DNA of 55,950 bases from Gammaproteobacteria bacterium (GTDB lineage Bacteria; Pseudomonadota; Gammaproteobacteria; Steroidobacterales; GCA-2729495). The position numbers were made by a program, and so were the translations under genes. Under the pieces are notes generated by a model. That model had not been told where the DNA came from and did no database searches. It saw nothing but the letters and a program-made list of their open reading frames with translations. The stretch lies in the NCBI GenBank assembly GCA_021773815.1, contig JAJFJS010000146.1, positions 1 to 55,950 of the forward strand, given 5' to 3'. Each line of letters starts with the position of its first letter. Within the stretch, counting starts at the first letter, position 1. Shown here piece by piece: positions 39,192-49,430 of this stretch.

Positions 39192-39515
39192 TCAGGCGCT
39201 CTTGACCGTGCCTTTCGGCATAACGGCGCTAAGCGTCTGGCGCTGCACCTTGAGTACGACGCTGTCGGCGACCTGCACATGCACGAAATCGTCACCGATC
39301 TCCGTGATCTTGCCGAGGATGCCGCCGGCCGTCACTACCTCGTCGCCAACGCCGATGTTGGCAACCATTTCCTTGTGTTCTTTTTGCCGCTTGTTCTGCG
39401 GGCGAATCAACAGGAAATAGAAGACCACGAATATCAGCACGATCGGCAACAGACTCAGGAGCGGATCGCCCTGTCCTTCCGCCTGCGCGTACGCGTCTTG
39501 TATCAGCCAACCCAT
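39192..39515 (-). CDS. yajC: Preprotein translocase subunit YajC
   Basis: 107 residues: one N-terminal transmembrane helix (LLSLLPIVLIFVVFYFLLIRP), RPQNKRQKEHKEMV and the cytosolic GDEVVTAGGILGKITEIGDDFV. It associates with SecDF. The ATG at 39515 is chosen over 39530 because AGGA lies 4 nt upstream. A 169-nt gap separates it from tgt; the minus strand there carries TAATAC around 39546-39551 as a possible -10, so yajC-secDF may have its own promoter. Confidence 0.94.
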   Translation of the reverse strand: MGWLIQDAYAQAEGQGDPLLSLLPIVLIFVVFYFLLIRPQNKRQKEHKEMVANIGVGDEVVTAGGILGKITEIGDDFVHVQVADSVVLKVQRQTLSAVMPKGTVKSA

Positions 39516-39684
39516 GCTTCCTGCTCCCACGGCAAAACGGCGCGTATTATGCCACAGTTACTGTGAATTGCTCTGCGCACCCCGGCAATGCGGCCGGCCG
39601 ATTTCCCCGGGGTTGGCGAATATTCAACGCCAGCCACCGGTCACGCTCCCGGTGGCACTCGCAGGCTGCCACACGCCAAAGGCA

Positions 39685-41849
<2,165 letters not shown>

Positions 41850-41938
41850 GGGTAAACGGGGTAACGGCCGAGAGGAATTCGGGCCACAGTGTACTGATCT
41901 TGGCGCGTCCGGGGCAGACAGCCGGCCCGGCGCGATAA

Positions 41939-42736
41939 TCAGTCGGCGCTGTCGTCGGCAGGCGCGGGAAACCGAATCTCGACCTCGTCGTCGCGCTGGT
42001 CGCGCCGGATCCGGATCGCGACCGCCTCACCGGGCTCGTAGGAACCCAGGATACGCATCGCATGACCGGGATCATTCGGCGTGCGCGCGCCGATCGCCAG
42101 GATCACGTCGCCGTCCTGCAGGCCGAGCGCCGCATTGTCCGGCGCCCGGATCACGAGCAGGCCCCGGTCGGTGCCGAAGTAGCGGCCGAGCCCCGGGCTG
42201 ACCGGCACGAGTTCCAGCCCGGCAAACAGGCCATGATGTCGCCAGCGATATCGCAACGGCTCGATGAATTCGTCGCCGAACCGGCGCCCCAGCCGCTCGA
42301 GGTCACGCATGAACGGCGGATGAGCGTCGTCGATCCGGTCCGGGTCCAGCGCACCGGCGATCAGCGACGTCTCACGCGCGCGCCCATCACGCAGGTAAAC
42401 CAGCGCAATCTGATCGCCGGGCGAAGCTTGCGCCATGAACGTGAGTAGCTTCTCGTTGGCCTCGCGTTCCGTTCCGGCCATCAATGGCACCGCGCCGATC
42501 TCGACGATGACATCGTCGATCTGCAGGCCGGCGCTGTCGGCTGCGCCGCCGGGCGTGATGCCGACAATCGCCACACCCTCGGCCGGTCCGGCGCCCGGAT
42601 CGCCGTTGGCGATATTGATACCCAGCACCGCGCGCATCGCCGGTTCCCGCTCGGTGTCGGCCGCCTGCACCAGACACAGAGGTAAAGATAATATTAATAA
42701 TATTATCAGATATTTATTGCGCTTTTGCAGAATCAT
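41939..42736 (-). CDS. Exported two-PDZ-domain protein of a sigma/anti-sigma operon
   Basis: 265 residues. A signal peptide (KRNKYLIILLILSLPLCLVQA) is followed by a first PDZ domain (about 40-110: LGINIANGDPGAGPAEGVAIVGITPGGAADSAGLQIDDVIVEIG) and a second (about 175-255: LELVPVSPGLGRYFG, LLVIRAPDNAALGLQDGDVILAIGARTPNDPGHAMRIL). No serine-protease triad is present, so it is a PDZ-only periplasmic protein rather than DegS/HtrA. It lies 12 nt after the anti-sigma-like gene with GGAGT 6 nt before its ATG. It may bind peptide ends of misfolded outer-membrane proteins, like RseB or DegS, but that is inference. The signal-peptide codons are unusually AT-rich. Confidence 0.8.
   Translation of the reverse strand: MILQKRNKYLIILLILSLPLCLVQAADTEREPAMRAVLGINIANGDPGAGPAEGVAIVGITPGGAADSAGLQIDDVIVEIGAVPLMAGTEREANEKLLTFMAQASPGDQIALVYLRDGRARETSLIAGALDPDRIDDAHPPFMRDLERLGRRFGDEFIEPLRYRWRHHGLFAGLELVPVSPGLGRYFGTDRGLLVIRAPDNAALGLQDGDVILAIGARTPNDPGHAMRILGSYEPGEAVAIRIRRDQRDDEVEIRFPAPADDSAD
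42687..42707 (-). repeat. AT-rich perfect palindrome within the PDZ gene signal-peptide codons
   Basis: Arms GATAATATT (42687-42695) and AATATTATC (42699-42707) pair perfectly around AAT. The stretch encodes hydrophobic signal-peptide residues (Ile/Leu) using AT-rich codons ATA, ATT and TTA, which are rare elsewhere in this GC-rich genome. It begins about 30 nt after the start codon, so an mRNA hairpin could form near the ribosome entry region. Confidence 0.75.
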
Positions 42737-42748
42737 TATTAACTCCGA

Positions 42749-43309
42749 TCAGGGCCCTTCGGCCCCGCTTTCGGCAAACCGGGCGCGCACCAGCTGATCC
42801 ATGAATACGACGCGCCGGCGCCACAGATCCGGCACTGCATCCACCGCCGACCGCGCCACCGGATCGGCGGTGTACCCCGGCGGCGTCTGGCCGGCCCGGT
42901 TCAACAGGTAATCAACGGTGGCGATCCGGTCCTCGAGTTCGGCGATCACCCCGACCGTATCGGCCCGGGCCAGCCGGCCGCGCGGCGGCAAGCTGCCGAG
43001 CAGTCGTTCCATGTCCTGCGACCGTCGGCGCAACGCGACCACCTCGGTATCGACCCACGGGGCCGCCTGCCGGCGGATCGGCGCCTCGACAATAAACGGC
43101 CGCACGGTCACCGTCGGTTCCACACCCGCGACTGGCCCGAAGATCAGCCAGCCCGTCACCGCGGCAAACACGGTCGATGCGGCAATGGCCAGCCCCGCCC
43201 ATCGGCGCCGGGCATGCCGGGCCTGGCGCGCCGCGATCCGGCGCCAACCATCGACCGGCGTCTGCAGCAGCGGCATCGAACGCAGCAGACCGGCAACGTC
43301 GGTCGTCAT
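42749..43309 (-). CDS. Single-pass membrane protein, probable anti-sigma factor
   Basis: 186 residues: a cytosolic N-terminus of about 37 residues (LLRSMPLLQTPVDGWRRIAARQARHARRR), one transmembrane helix (about 38-59, WAGLAIAASTVFAAVTGWLIFGP) and a periplasmic part rich in charged helices (VALRRRSQDMERLLGSLPP, VIAELEDRIATVDYLLNRAG). No zinc HHCC anti-sigma signature is visible, so this is a call from topology and its 4-nt overlap with the sigma factor gene. Family not recognised by sequence. Confidence 0.7.
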   Translation of the reverse strand: MTTDVAGLLRSMPLLQTPVDGWRRIAARQARHARRRWAGLAIAASTVFAAVTGWLIFGPVAGVEPTVTVRPFIVEAPIRRQAAPWVDTEVVALRRRSQDMERLLGSLPPRGRLARADTVGVIAELEDRIATVDYLLNRAGQTPPGYTADPVARSAVDAVPDLWRRRVVFMDQLVRARFAESGAEGP

Positions 43310-43899
43310 GATGCCGCACCCGATCCGGCCGCCGCGTCCCGGTGGCCGGTTTCCAGCGCGTCCCGCAGCCGCCGGTGTGCCCGTGCCAGCTGCGACTTGG
43401 AAAAGCTGACCGTCTTGCCCATCTGCGCGGCAATCTCGGCGTGCGTGTAACCCTCGATGTCGTGCAGGATCACGACGATGCGACTGGTATCGGACAGCCT
43501 GGCCAGCGCACTCTCGAGATCGATGTGCACCTGCGCCAGCGCCTGCCCCCCGGCCACCGACGGCTGGACCGCCGGGTGATCCTCACCGAGGTCGCGGAAC
43601 AGCGTGGCCCGATTGCTCCATGCCGAACGCATGTGCATCAGGCACTTGCTGACGGCGATCTTGCGAATCCAGGTCGCCAGCGAAGCGTCGCCGCGGAACC
43701 GGTCGATGCTGCGGATGACCTCGATGAACGTGTCCTGCAACAGGTCATCGGCGGTCGCTCTTGAGCCGGTCATCCGGGCCAGCAGAGAATAGACCGGCGC
43801 ACCAAACTCCCGGTAGATCAGCTCATGCGCCCGCATGTCGCCGCGCCGGGCCCGCGCGACGATGTCGTCATCCAGATGTCTGTTTGCAAAGCCTGCCAT
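43306..43899 (-). CDS. ECF-type RNA polymerase sigma factor
   Basis: 197 residues, sigma-70 family group 4. Region 2: AHELIYREFGAPVYSLLARMTGSRATADDLLQDTFIEVIRSIDRFRGDASLATWIRKIAVSKCLMHMR (about 25-95). Region 4: LESALARLSDTSRIVVILHDIEGYTHAEIAAQMGKTVSFSKSQLARAHRRLRDAL (about 128-185), a helix-turn-helix. No region 1 or 3. AGGACGG precedes the ATG. It leads the sigma/anti-sigma/PDZ operon and is probably autoregulated. Confidence 0.92.
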   Translation of the reverse strand: MAGFANRHLDDDIVARARRGDMRAHELIYREFGAPVYSLLARMTGSRATADDLLQDTFIEVIRSIDRFRGDASLATWIRKIAVSKCLMHMRSAWSNRATLFRDLGEDHPAVQPSVAGGQALAQVHIDLESALARLSDTSRIVVILHDIEGYTHAEIAAQMGKTVSFSKSQLARAHRRLRDALETGHRDAAAGSGAAS

Positions 43900-43974
43900 A
43901 TCCGTCCTGCCAGTCCGGCGCCCCGGCCCCGCTCTCGGTCAGGTCAGGCAGCCGGGCATGGAGCCACATGTTGG

Positions 43975-44004
43975 TATAGATGCCCGCGCCGGGCGAAAGG
44001 TTGC
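43975..44004 (-). promoter_or_regulatory. Candidate autoregulated promoter of the sigma operon
   Basis: Reading the minus strand, GCAACCT (44004-43998), a 17-nt spacer and TCTATA (43980-43975) precede the sigma gene by about 75 nt. ECF promoters commonly have an AAC-containing -35 and about 16-17 nt spacing, so this would fit, but a weak sigma-70 promoter cannot be excluded. The site lies inside the gap shared with the tRNA-Leu promoter. Confidence 0.4.
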
Positions 44005-44018
44005 GCGCGTTGAGTCGA

Positions 44019-44046
44019 TTGCAACCCGGAAATCGGATGGTAGAGT
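44019..44046 (+). promoter_or_regulatory. Promoter of tRNA-Leu
   Basis: TTGCAA at 44019-44024, a 16-nt spacer and TAGAGT at 44041-44046, ending 22 nt before the tRNA 5' end. This is a fair sigma-70 match in the right place. Confidence 0.6.
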
Positions 44047-44068
44047 ATGCCGCCTCCTGCGACGGCAT

Positions 44069-44155
44069 GCCCGGGTGGCGGAATTGGTAGACGCGGTGGA
44101 CTCAAAATCCATTGTTAGAAATAACGTGCGAGTTCAAGTCTCGCCCCGGGCACCA
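44069..44155 (+). tRNA. tRNA-Leu (anticodon CAA)
   Basis: 87 nt with encoded CCA. Acceptor GCCCGGG/CCCGGGC pairs fully; the anticodon stem GTGGA/TCCAT encloses the loop CTCAAAA (anticodon CAA, reads UUG). The class II variable arm (TGTTAGAAATAACG) and T-arm GCGAGTTCAAGTCTCGC are clear. Confidence 0.97.
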
Positions 44156-44181
44156 ATAGGCTATATAATCAATAGCTTATT
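44155..44181 (+). terminator. Hairpin after tRNA-Leu
   Basis: A 10-bp stem (44155-44164 with 44172-44181, one G-U pair) with a 7-nt loop lies directly after the tRNA, in an AT-rich tract up to 44215. Without a clean U-run it is a weak terminator at best, and it also lies just past the typA stop on the other strand. Confidence 0.4.
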
Positions 44182-44246
44182 GATCATTCATGATACTTTG
44201 TATTATATATCGTGCCGCGATTTTCCCGGGCCCGCCGCCGCCCGGA

Positions 44247-46073
44247 TCAGGCCGGCGCGCTGCGCCGCTCACGCTTGCGGTCGGACTCGGACAACACCTT
44301 CTTGCGCAGCCGCACGCAGCGCGGCGTCACCTCGACCAGTTCATCGTCATCGATGAATTCGAGCGCCTCCTCGAGCGACAGGCGCACCGGCGGCGTCAGC
44401 GTCAGATTCTCGTCGGCCAGTTGCGTGCGGATATTCGTCAATTGCTTGGCCTTGGTCGGATTGACGACGAGATCATTGCCGCGGCTGTGAATCCCGACCA
44501 GCATGCCCTCGTAGACCTCTTCGCCATGGGCGAGGAACAACCGGCCGCGTTCCTGCAGATTAAATAATGAGTAGGCCAGCGCCTTGCCCTGGGCCTTGGA
44601 GACGAGCACGCCGTTGTTGCGCTGACCGATTGCCGCCGGCACGCGCCGGTCGTAGCCGTCGAAGATGTGGTACAGCAATCCCGTGCCGGCCGTCGCCGTC
44701 AGGTATTCCGTCCGGAAGCCGATCAGGCCACGCGACGGGATCCGGTATTCAAGGCGCACGCGGCCCTTGCCGTCAGACTGCATGTTCAGGAGTGCGCCCT
44801 TGCGCTCGGCCAGCCGGCCCATGACCGCGCCCTGGCAGTCTTCGGCAAAATCGACCGACAACATCTCCCACGGCTCACAGAGTTTGCCGTCAACCTCTTT
44901 GTTGATAACTTCGGGCCGCGACACCGCCAGTTCGTATCCCTCGCGGCGCATGTTCTCGATCAGGATCGAGAGGTGCAGTTCGCCGCGACCGGAAACCTGG
45001 AACTTGTCCGGGTCCGCCGTCGGTTCGACGCGCAGCGCGACGTTGTGCTTGATTTCCTTGTCCAGGCGCTCACCGATCTGCCGACTCGTCAGAAACTTCC
45101 CGTCCCGGCCAGAAAACGGCGACTTGTTGACCTGAAATGTCATCGTGATCGTCGGCTCATCGACGGTCAGCGGCGGCAGTGCCTCGGGATGCTCGCGATC
45201 GCAAAGCGTGTCGGAGATTTTCAGGTCGCCGATGCCGCTGAAAACGACGATATCGCCGGCACCGGCCTCCTCGATCGGACGGCGTTCGAGACCGTGAAAG
45301 CCGAACAGGTCCATGATGCGCCCCCCGCGCCGGGCGCCGTCCGCACCAACGACGGTGATGGGCGTATTGGCCCGCAGCCGGCCGCGGCTGATGCGGCCGA
45401 TGCCTAGCACGCCGACATAGGCATCGTAGGCAAGGCTGGAGACCTGCAACTGCAGCGGCCCGTCGATGTCGACGGCCGGTGCCGCGACATGCTCGACGAT
45501 CGCCTCAAACAGGGGCGTCATATCGCCCGAGCGCACGTCGGCATCAACCCCGGCATAGCCGTCCAGCGCCGACGCATAGATCACCGGAAAATCGAGCTGC
45601 TCGTTCGTCGCACCGAGCCGGTCGAACAGTTCGAAGGTCTGGTCGAGCACCCAGTGCGGCCGCGCGCCGTCGCGATCAATTTTGTTGACGACCACGAGCG
45701 GCGTCAGTCCGCGCGCGAATGCCTTCTGCGTCACGAAGCGAGTCTGCGGCATCGGTCCCTCGACCGCGTCAACGAGCAGCAGCACACTGTCGACCATCGA
45801 CAGCACGCGCTCGACCTCGCCGCCGAAATCGGCGTGTCCCGGCGTATCGACGATATTGATACGCCAGCCGTTCCAGTCAATCGCCGTGTTCTTCGCCAGG
45901 ATCGTGATGCCGCGTTCGCGCTCGAGATCATTCGAATCCATCGCACGCTCAGGCAACTCGAAGCGGGCGTCGAGCGTGCCCGACTGCCGCAGCAGCTGGT
46001 TGACGAGCGTCGTCTTGCCGTGATCGACATGGGCGATAATCGCGATATTGCGCAGGCGCGAGACTGGATACAT
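44247..46073 (-). CDS. typA: Translational GTPase TypA (BipA)
   Basis: 608 residues, ribosome-binding EF-G-like GTPase. GTPase motifs: [47 protein letters not shown] and [10 protein letters not shown]. Domain V and the TypA C-terminal part follow with [43 protein letters not shown] and [21 protein letters not shown]. The ATG at 46073 ([13 protein letters not shown]) is chosen over the longer frame to 46262, which lacks conserved sequence. Full length. Confidence 0.97.
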   Translation of the reverse strand: MYPVSRLRNIAIIAHVDHGKTTLVNQLLRQSGTLDARFELPERAMDSNDLERERGITILAKNTAIDWNGWRINIVDTPGHADFGGEVERVLSMVDSVLLLVDAVEGPMPQTRFVTQKAFARGLTPLVVVNKIDRDGARPHWVLDQTFELFDRLGATNEQLDFPVIYASALDGYAGVDADVRSGDMTPLFEAIVEHVAAPAVDIDGPLQLQVSSLAYDAYVGVLGIGRISRGRLRANTPITVVGADGARRGGRIMDLFGFHGLERRPIEEAGAGDIVVFSGIGDLKISDTLCDREHPEALPPLTVDEPTITMTFQVNKSPFSGRDGKFLTSRQIGERLDKEIKHNVALRVEPTADPDKFQVSGRGELHLSILIENMRREGYELAVSRPEVINKEVDGKLCEPWEMLSVDFAEDCQGAVMGRLAERKGALLNMQSDGKGRVRLEYRIPSRGLIGFRTEYLTATAGTGLLYHIFDGYDRRVPAAIGQRNNGVLVSKAQGKALAYSLFNLQERGRLFLAHGEEVYEGMLVGIHSRGNDLVVNPTKAKQLTNIRTQLADENLTLTPPVRLSLEEALEFIDDDELVEVTPRCVRLRKKVLSESDRKRERRSAPA

Positions 46074-46412
46074 GGGCGTGATTCGGCGGTTCCGGAGAGT
46101 CGGTGGGGGGCGGGAAACGGCGCGCACTATAACAGAGGTCCCGGCGCCGGGTACGAGTTCCGGATATGGACCCGTCCATCTTACCAGCCGGCTGGCCGGC
46201 CGCGCGGGCAGGCGGGACGAAACGACGGACTCGGTCAATACAACGGACCCGCATCCCGTCACCGCCGCCGGCCGGCTGGCGAGATTCCCGGGTTAAGTAT
46301 TTGCCGATTTGGCTTCATACTGTCGGCCTTCCCGCCGGCGGTGATGCCGGTCGGTCCGGCCCGAAAACCGGACCCGACACCGCCGTTCAAAACCGTGGAG
46401 CAGCCAGAAAAC
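46074..46412. other. 339-nt divergent intergenic region typA / Nudix gene
   Basis: No gene or RNA recognised. On the minus strand TATAGT (46134-46129) is a possible typA -10 about 55 nt before its start. On the plus strand TTAAGT-like and CATACT-like elements near 46290-46325 could serve the Nudix gene, but spacing is poor. The remainder is GC-rich with no repeat that I can support. Confidence 0.4.
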
Positions 46413-46955
46413 ATGAACTATTGCAGCGAATGCGGGCAACCCGTCGTCACGACCGTGCCGGCCGGGGACAACCGCGAGCGTTTCGTCTGTGCGGCCTGCG
46501 GGACCGTCCATTACCAGAACCCGCGGATCGTCGCCGGCTGCGTACCCGATTGCGCTGGCCGGATCCTGCTGTGCAAGCGAGCTATCGAGCCGCGCCGGGG
46601 ATACTGGACCGTACCGGCCGGGTTCATGGAAATCGGCGAGACCATGCCGGATGCCGCGGCGCGTGAAACGTGGGAAGAAGCCGAAGCGCGCGTGACCGTC
46701 GGCCCGCTGATCGCCGTCGTCGACGTGATACCAGCCCGGCAGGTGCATGTGTTCTTTGCGGGTACGCTGGCCGAACCGGTGTACGGCGCCGGCGCCGAAT
46801 CACTGGACGTCGGGCTGTTCTCCCCCGACGATATCCCGTGGGACGACATCGCATTCCCGAGCGTCCGTATCGCGCTGGAACAGTACCTCTCCAACCGGGC
46901 GCGCGGGGTCGATGAACTGCACCTGTGCACCGCACCAGGCCGACCGGCCGGCTGA
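46413..46955 (+). CDS. Zinc-ribbon Nudix hydrolase
   Basis: 180 residues. An N-terminal zinc ribbon (CSECGQ ... CAACGTVHYQNP) precedes a Nudix fold whose box reads G-x5-E-x7-RETWEEAEA (GFMEIGETMPDAAARETWEEAEA region): catalytic Glu residues are kept but the usual Gly after EE-x is Glu. It resembles the NudC-like zinc-ribbon Nudix group, yet at 180 residues it lacks NudC's extra N-terminal domain. Substrate unknown, probably a nucleoside diphosphate derivative. Co-directional with fdxA, 129 nt away. Confidence 0.88.
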   Translation: MNYCSECGQPVVTTVPAGDNRERFVCAACGTVHYQNPRIVAGCVPDCAGRILLCKRAIEPRRGYWTVPAGFMEIGETMPDAAARETWEEAEARVTVGPLIAVVDVIPARQVHVFFAGTLAEPVYGAGAESLDVGLFSPDDIPWDDIAFPSVRIALEQYLSNRARGVDELHLCTAPGRPAG

Positions 46956-46978
46956 CTGGCCGAACGTCGGACGCAGCG

Positions 46979-47005
46979 ACCGCTAAATAGGTATATACCG
47001 CTAAA
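46979..47005 (+). repeat. Direct repeats flanking a palindrome upstream of fdxA
   Basis: ACCGCTAAA occurs at 46979-46987 and 46997-47005, with an 18-bp period. Between and overlapping them is the perfect 10-bp palindrome GGTATATACC (46990-46999). It lies just upstream of the fdxA -35, where an activator or repressor would sit. Confidence 0.6.
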
Positions 47006-47009
47006 ACAT

Positions 47010-47037
47010 TTGATTTCGTGCCCGAACCCACTAAAGT
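47010..47037 (+). promoter_or_regulatory. Promoter of fdxA
   Basis: TTGATT (47010-47015), a 16-nt spacer and TAAAGT (47032-47037), 47 nt before the fdxA ATG. Reasonable sigma-70 match in an AT-rich patch. Confidence 0.5.
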
Positions 47038-47040
47038 ACC

Positions 47041-47063
47041 GCGGTCCATAACAAGGGGACCGC
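47041..47063 (+). promoter_or_regulatory. 5' untranslated hairpin of fdxA
   Basis: GCGGTCC (47041-47047) and GGACCGC (47057-47063) form a perfect 7-bp stem with a 9-nt loop, near the predicted transcript 5' end and 21 nt before the fdxA start. Could stabilise the mRNA or control access; no known motif recognised. Confidence 0.5.
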
Positions 47064-47084
47064 AGCCGCCGCCCGGAGAATCGA

Positions 47085-47408
47085 ATGACTTTCGTAGTTA
47101 TAGAAAACTGTATCAAGTGCAAACTGATGGATTGCGTCGAGGTGTGCCCCGTGGACTGCTTCCACGAAGGACCGAACATGCTGGTCATCGATCCCGACGA
47201 GTGTATTGACTGCACGCTGTGCGAACCCGAATGCCCGATCGAGGCCATCGTATCGGAAGACGAGGTGCCGGCCGGTCAGGAAAACTTCCTGGCGCTGAAC
47301 GCCGAGCTGTCGCAGCAATGGCCCGTCATCACGGAAGCGGGAACGCCACCCGAAGACGCCGACGACTGGCGCGATAAACCCGGCAAGCTCGACCTGCTCG
47401 AACGCTGA
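47085..47408 (+). CDS. fdxA: Ferredoxin FdxA (7Fe-8S, Azotobacter FdI type)
   Basis: 107 residues. Cluster ligands follow the FdI pattern: C9, C17 and C50 for the 3Fe-4S cluster, C21, C40, C43 and C46 for the 4Fe-4S cluster; C12 and C25 are the extra conserved cysteines. [51 protein letters not shown] are typical. GGAG lies 6 nt before the ATG. Small electron carrier of the cytosol; no obvious redox partner gene beside it. Confidence 0.96.
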   Translation: MTFVVIENCIKCKLMDCVEVCPVDCFHEGPNMLVIDPDECIDCTLCEPECPIEAIVSEDEVPAGQENFLALNAELSQQWPVITEAGTPPEDADDWRDKPGKLDLLER

Positions 47409-47517
47409 GACACCGCCGGTCGCGCCGATAGTCTGACCCGGTCGCCGGTGACGGGCGTCATCCGCTGCGCCGGGTCGCGCTCACCGAACACGGCAGCCGA
47501 CCGTAGCGGGACTCTAT

Positions 47518-48240
47518 TCAGTCCTGCAGGTATTCGAGCAATTCGCGAGGCGGCACATAGCCGGGGATCAATTCACCGGATTGCGTGACGATGGCCGGTG
47601 TGCCCCGGATGCCGAGCGAACGCCCCAGCTTGTAGTGTTGGGAAACCGGCGTCGTGCCGCAGTCCCCGGACGCGATAACGGCGCCGGACTTCGCCAGCGT
47701 CAATGCTTCATTCCGGTCCGCGGCGCACCAGACGTTGCCGGCCTTGAACCAGCTCTCCGTATCGGGTCCGCTGCGCGGAAAAAACATGTACCGGACCTCG
47801 ATACCGAGTGCATTGTAATCGGCGACCTGGCGGTGCAGCTTGCGGCAGTAGCCGCAATCGATATCCGTAAATACCGTCACCGAGTATTTTTTCTCGGCCG
47901 GACGGAACACGATCATGCTGGTCTCGCTGACGCTGTCGATCGCAGCTTTGCGCGCCAGTTCACGGCGCGACTCGGTCAGGTTGATTTCCAGTTCGGCGTC
48001 GAACAGATCGCCCTGCAACAGGTAGCGCCCGTCGGCCGACACATAACTGACCTGCCCGCCGAGCATGATTTCGTAGAGGCCGGGAATCGGTGACGGCGAA
48101 ATCGACTCGGCGGACAATTCAGGGAATGTCGCCAGGATTCGCTGCCGATCGGGCTCGGCAATCGTGTCAGCGCCACAGGCGATCGTCACGCAGAGCAGAA
48201 TGGCCGGCGCGAGTCCGCGCACGAGTCGTTGCAATATCAT
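47518..48240 (-). CDS. dsbC: Thiol:disulfide interchange protein DsbC
   Basis: 240 residues. Signal peptide (LVRGLAPAILLCVTIACGA), dimerisation domain (FPELSAESISPSPIPGLYEIMLGGQVSYVSADGRYLLQGDLFD) and a thioredoxin domain with active-site CGYC in FTDIDCGYCRKLH. A second Cys pair (NVWCAADR and GDCGTTPV) and the cis-Pro IRGTPAIV are present. It is the periplasmic disulfide isomerase. The ATG at 48240 is chosen; longer frames have no signal peptide. Downstream of xerD as in E. coli, but with a 251-nt gap. Confidence 0.95.
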   Translation of the reverse strand: MILQRLVRGLAPAILLCVTIACGADTIAEPDRQRILATFPELSAESISPSPIPGLYEIMLGGQVSYVSADGRYLLQGDLFDAELEINLTESRRELARKAAIDSVSETSMIVFRPAEKKYSVTVFTDIDCGYCRKLHRQVADYNALGIEVRYMFFPRSGPDTESWFKAGNVWCAADRNEALTLAKSGAVIASGDCGTTPVSQHYKLGRSLGIRGTPAIVTQSGELIPGYVPPRELLEYLQD

Positions 48241-48491
48241 ATTCGGAATTCCAATAGTGAGGGCACACCGGCCTTTGGACCGCATCCCTGCGCCCGGGTT
48301 CCATGTACCGGGATGCCGCGGGATATTAGCACGACGTCTCGATGCTTCATGCCGGCGGGATGCGGCAACGCGTCGGCCACAACGGCGGCATCCTGCCGGC
48401 GGCAGGACATGAATCCGCGACACGACGACCGCGTCACATCGCCACCAGTCCGGCGTCGGACGGAACGCGCCGCACGTCAGGCGGTGGCCCC

Positions 48492-49430
48492 TCAGGCGCG
48501 GGGGTGATGCGCCGCGTGCAATTCCTTCATGCGCGCCCGGGCGACATGAGTATAAATCTGTGTCGTCGACAGGTCGCTGTGGCCGAGCAGCATCTGCACA
48601 ACACGCAGGTCCGCGCCGTTGTTCAACAGATGCGTCGCGAAGGCGTGTCGCAGCGTATGCGGCGACAACTTGCCCTGAATCTCGGCCTTCTTCGTGTAAC
48701 GCTTGATGATGTGCCAGAACGCCTGGCGCGTCATCCGGTCCCCGCGACGCGTCGGGAACAGATAGTCGGTCTGGCGCTCGAGCAATATCTCGACACGCGG
48801 TCCGGCCAAAAAGTCACGCAGCCAGGTCTGCGCCTCGTCACCGATCGGAATCAGCCGCTCGCGCTCGCCCTTGCCGCTGACGCGCAGGACGCCCTGATTC
48901 AGGTTGATTTCGCTCTGTTTCAGATTGATCAATTCGGTGACGCGCAAACCGGTCGCATACAGGACCTCGAGCATCGTGCGATCACGGTGGCCGAGCGGAT
49001 CCTGGGTATCGGGCGCCGCCAGCAACGAGTCCACTTCGCTCTCGGTCAGCGACCGAGGCAAGGATCGGCCGATCTTCGGCATGTCGATCTTCAGCGTCGG
49101 ATCGTCACCGATGACGGCCTCGCGCAGCAGGAAACGATAAAAGCGGCGAAAGCTCGAAAGCTGCCGGGCCGTCGATCTCGGCTTGGCGCCTTCCTTGGCC
49201 CGCCAGGCGATAAACGCGAGCAGATCCGCACGGGTCGCGTAGATCAGGCTCGTGTCGCGCTTGGCCAACCAGCGTTTCAACGCCATCAGGTCGGCACGGT
49301 AGGCACCCAGCGTATTGACCGAGAGACCCCGCTCCATCCAGATGGTATCGAGAAATTTGTCGATGATCGCCTCGGGCGCCGTCTTTTCGGGGCCGGTACC
49401 GGCCACGAGTTTTGCGGGTTTCTGTGACAT
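48492..49430 (-). CDS. xerD: Site-specific tyrosine recombinase XerD
   Basis: 312 residues. SAM-like N-terminal core-binding domain (DKFLDTIWMERGLSVNTLGAYRADL) and catalytic domain with R (ATGLRVTELINL), K, H-x-x-R (SPHTLRHAFATHLLNNGADL), H (LLGHSDLSTTQIYTHV) and nucleophile Y293. With XerC it resolves chromosome dimers at dif. High similarity to the housekeeping XerD pattern and its dsbC neighbour argue against a mobile integrase. Confidence 0.96.
   Translation of the reverse strand: MSQKPAKLVAGTGPEKTAPEAIIDKFLDTIWMERGLSVNTLGAYRADLMALKRWLAKRDTSLIYATRADLLAFIAWRAKEGAKPRSTARQLSSFRRFYRFLLREAVIGDDPTLKIDMPKIGRSLPRSLTESEVDSLLAAPDTQDPLGHRDRTMLEVLYATGLRVTELINLKQSEINLNQGVLRVSGKGERERLIPIGDEAQTWLRDFLAGPRVEILLERQTDYLFPTRRGDRMTRQAFWHIIKRYTKKAEIQGKLSPHTLRHAFATHLLNNGADLRVVQMLLGHSDLSTTQIYTHVARARMKELHAAHHPRA

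Noticed and set aside
43835-44356. A 173-residue frame across tRNA-Leu
   Set aside because: VAELVDAVDSKSI and QVSPRAP are the classic false peptide from tRNA-Leu; not a gene.
48492-49430. Tyrosine recombinase as evidence of a mobile element near the tRNAs
   Set aside because: Sequence and dsbC neighbour identify chromosomal XerD; no att repeats were seen at either tRNA.
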